In this document: in pieces, positions 41,508 to 41,810 of the stretch
Position numbering within the stretch: position 1 is the stretch's first letter
Layout of the letters: each line of letters begins with the position of its first letter
Assembly: GCA_002684895.1 (NCBI GenBank)
Contig: NYVZ01000030.1
Location: 1-41,810, forward strand
Direction: 5' to 3'
Source of the DNA: Pelagibacteraceae bacterium
GTDB lineage: Bacteria; Pseudomonadota; Alphaproteobacteria; Pelagibacterales; Pelagibacteraceae
DNA: 41,810 bases
Notes under the pieces: generated by a model
Told to the model about the DNA's origin: nothing
Seen by the model: the letters and a program-made list of their open reading frames with translations, nothing else
Database searches by the model: none
Program-made: the position numbers and the translations under genes

Positions 41508-41633
41508 CTATCTTCTTTTCTTTCTTTTTTTAGCTTTCTTTTTACCTTTTTTAGCTTTCTTAGCTTTCTTAGCTTTCTTAGCTTTTTTCTTAGTTTTCTT
41601 TTTAGCTTTTTTTGCTTTTCTTCTTGTAGCCAT
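41508..41633 (-). CDS. 41-residue Lys/Ala-rich histone H1-like protein
   Basis: The ORF begins MATRRKAKKAKKKTKKKAKK, continues with repeated AKK units (KAKKAKKAKKAKKGKKKAKK) and ends KRKKRR, so nearly every residue is Lys, Ala or Arg. It has a good ribosome site (AAGGGAGCTAAAG before the ATG), a predicted promoter with a perfect -35 box and a hairpin at the start of the leader. It resembles the tails of bacterial histone H1-like proteins, which bind DNA without sequence specificity, so nucleoid binding is the obvious inference. The low-complexity repeat blocks family assignment. It converges on carD, whose N-terminus has a similar composition. Confidence 0.7.
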   Translation of the reverse strand: MATRRKAKKAKKKTKKKAKKAKKAKKAKKGKKKAKKRKKRR

Positions 41634-41657
41634 CTTTAGCTCCCTTTTTAAGTTAAA

Positions 41658-41674
41658 CGAATCAAAGTGATTCG
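41658..41674 (-). promoter_or_regulatory. Perfect hairpin at the predicted 5' end of the Lys/Ala-rich gene mRNA
   Basis: CGAATCA and TGATTCG, separated by three bases, form a perfect 7-bp stem. The predicted transcript would begin about 5 bases before it and the ribosome site lies about 12 bases after it. A stem at the extreme 5' end is a known way to protect bacterial mRNA from decay; it could also be an operator dyad. Confidence 0.45.
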
Positions 41675-41685
41675 CTATTAACATA

Positions 41686-41714
41686 TTTTTATTTTTTTAT
41701 ACAACTGATGTCAA
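41686..41714 (-). promoter_or_regulatory. Predicted sigma-70 promoter of the Lys/Ala-rich gene
   Basis: On the minus strand a consensus TTGACA (41709-41714) is followed after 17 bases by TAAAAA (41686-41691). Start of transcription would be near 41679. The perfect -35 box makes this the best promoter call in the window. The remaining sequence to the window end is A/T runs with no gene seen. Confidence 0.5.
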
Positions 41715-41810
41715 ATCTTTAATTTTCTAATTTTTTTTAAATTTTTTTTGAAAATCTTTTTTTTATTTATATTTTTTAATAAGTAAAAAAAGTTAACGTT
41801 TATGCCATTA

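Noticed and set aside
41515..41625. Possible tandem DNA repeat in the poly-AGCTTTCTT stretch
   Set aside because: The periodicity is explained by the AKK codon repeats of the Lys/Ala-rich ORF rather than by a separate repeat element.
1..41810. CRISPR arrays, tRNA genes, insertion sequences, prophage or integration sites
   Set aside because: I looked in all intergenic gaps and found no regularly spaced repeats, no cloverleaf-like segments, no transposase or integrase motifs and no composition shift suggesting a mobile island.

Overview
The window is a very AT-rich, densely packed stretch of bacterial chromosome. Many genes overlap by 1-11 bases, intergenic gaps are short, and A/T homopolymers of 9-11 bases are common. 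Gene content and order point to a streamlined alphaproteobacterium, most likely SAR11-like (Pelagibacterales-type) and marine. The evidence is a 4.5S RNA gene directly upstream of dnaX-ybaB-recR, a cytochrome c/kdsB/pheA neighbourhood, an SUV3-like helicase near a seven-iron ferredoxin gene and carD, a DUF6111-like gene, and an rpmH-rnpA-yidD-yidC-argB-dapD-dapE run. The lineage is inferred, not proven. No phage, insertion sequence, CRISPR array, tRNA or 5S/16S/23S rRNA gene is visible.

Layout. 1-2.3 kb: the tail of an MntR-like regulator, then a leftward envelope pair (DUF6134-like protein and a frameshifted polysaccharide deacetylase) and a small membrane protein. 2.3-2.65 kb: an unlisted 48-residue basic ORF behind a leader with three consecutive perfect hairpins. 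2.66-5.7 kb: glyoxalase I, then a Tat-signal small subunit plus GMC flavoprotein dehydrogenase pair closed by a strong terminator. 5.8-10.1 kb: membrane proteins, an MFS carrier, a MOSC protein, two tiny overlapping membrane ORFs, and the ammonium transporter amtB between a leader hairpin and a terminator. 10.2-17 kb: typA, a nest of overlapping tiny genes around a DCC thiol protein, a NAPE-PLD-like hydrolase, a family 5 uracil-DNA glycosylase, Fe superoxide dismutase, an FAH-family hydrolase and a TVP38-like membrane protein.

17-23 kb is a rightward housekeeping operon: rpmH, rnpA, yidD, yidC (ribosome, RNase P and membrane insertion), then argB, a HAD phosphatase, dapD and dapE (arginine and lysine/diaminopimelate synthesis). 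23-29.8 kb is a leftward operon starting at the 4.5S RNA gene: dnaX, ybaB, recR, def, fmt, truA (frameshifted in an A11 run) and an acetoacetyl-CoA synthetase. 29.8-32 kb has pheA and kdsB divergent from a membrane-anchored cytochrome c. 32-37.4 kb holds an AmpG-like permease, an EF-hand protein, a TauE-like permease, a zinc-ribbon protein, a second MFS/BT1-like carrier and a cytoplasmic NlpC/P60 peptidase, which together may form a murein-peptide recycling locus. 37.4-41.8 kb holds an RNA helicase, a TerB-like protein, fdxA, carD with a lysine-rich N-terminus, and a 41-residue Lys/Ala-rich mini-histone-like ORF convergent with carD.

The most interesting points are: (i) A10-A11 tracts that break two otherwise well-preserved genes (deacetylase and truA) and separate a third ORF pair, which suggests either sequencing errors or slippage-dependent expression; (ii) the three-hairpin leader with its 48-residue ORF; and (iii) the Lys/Ala-rich mini-protein with a predicted 5'-terminal hairpin. 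I see no unmistakably new multi-gene system; most of the window is ordinary core genome.
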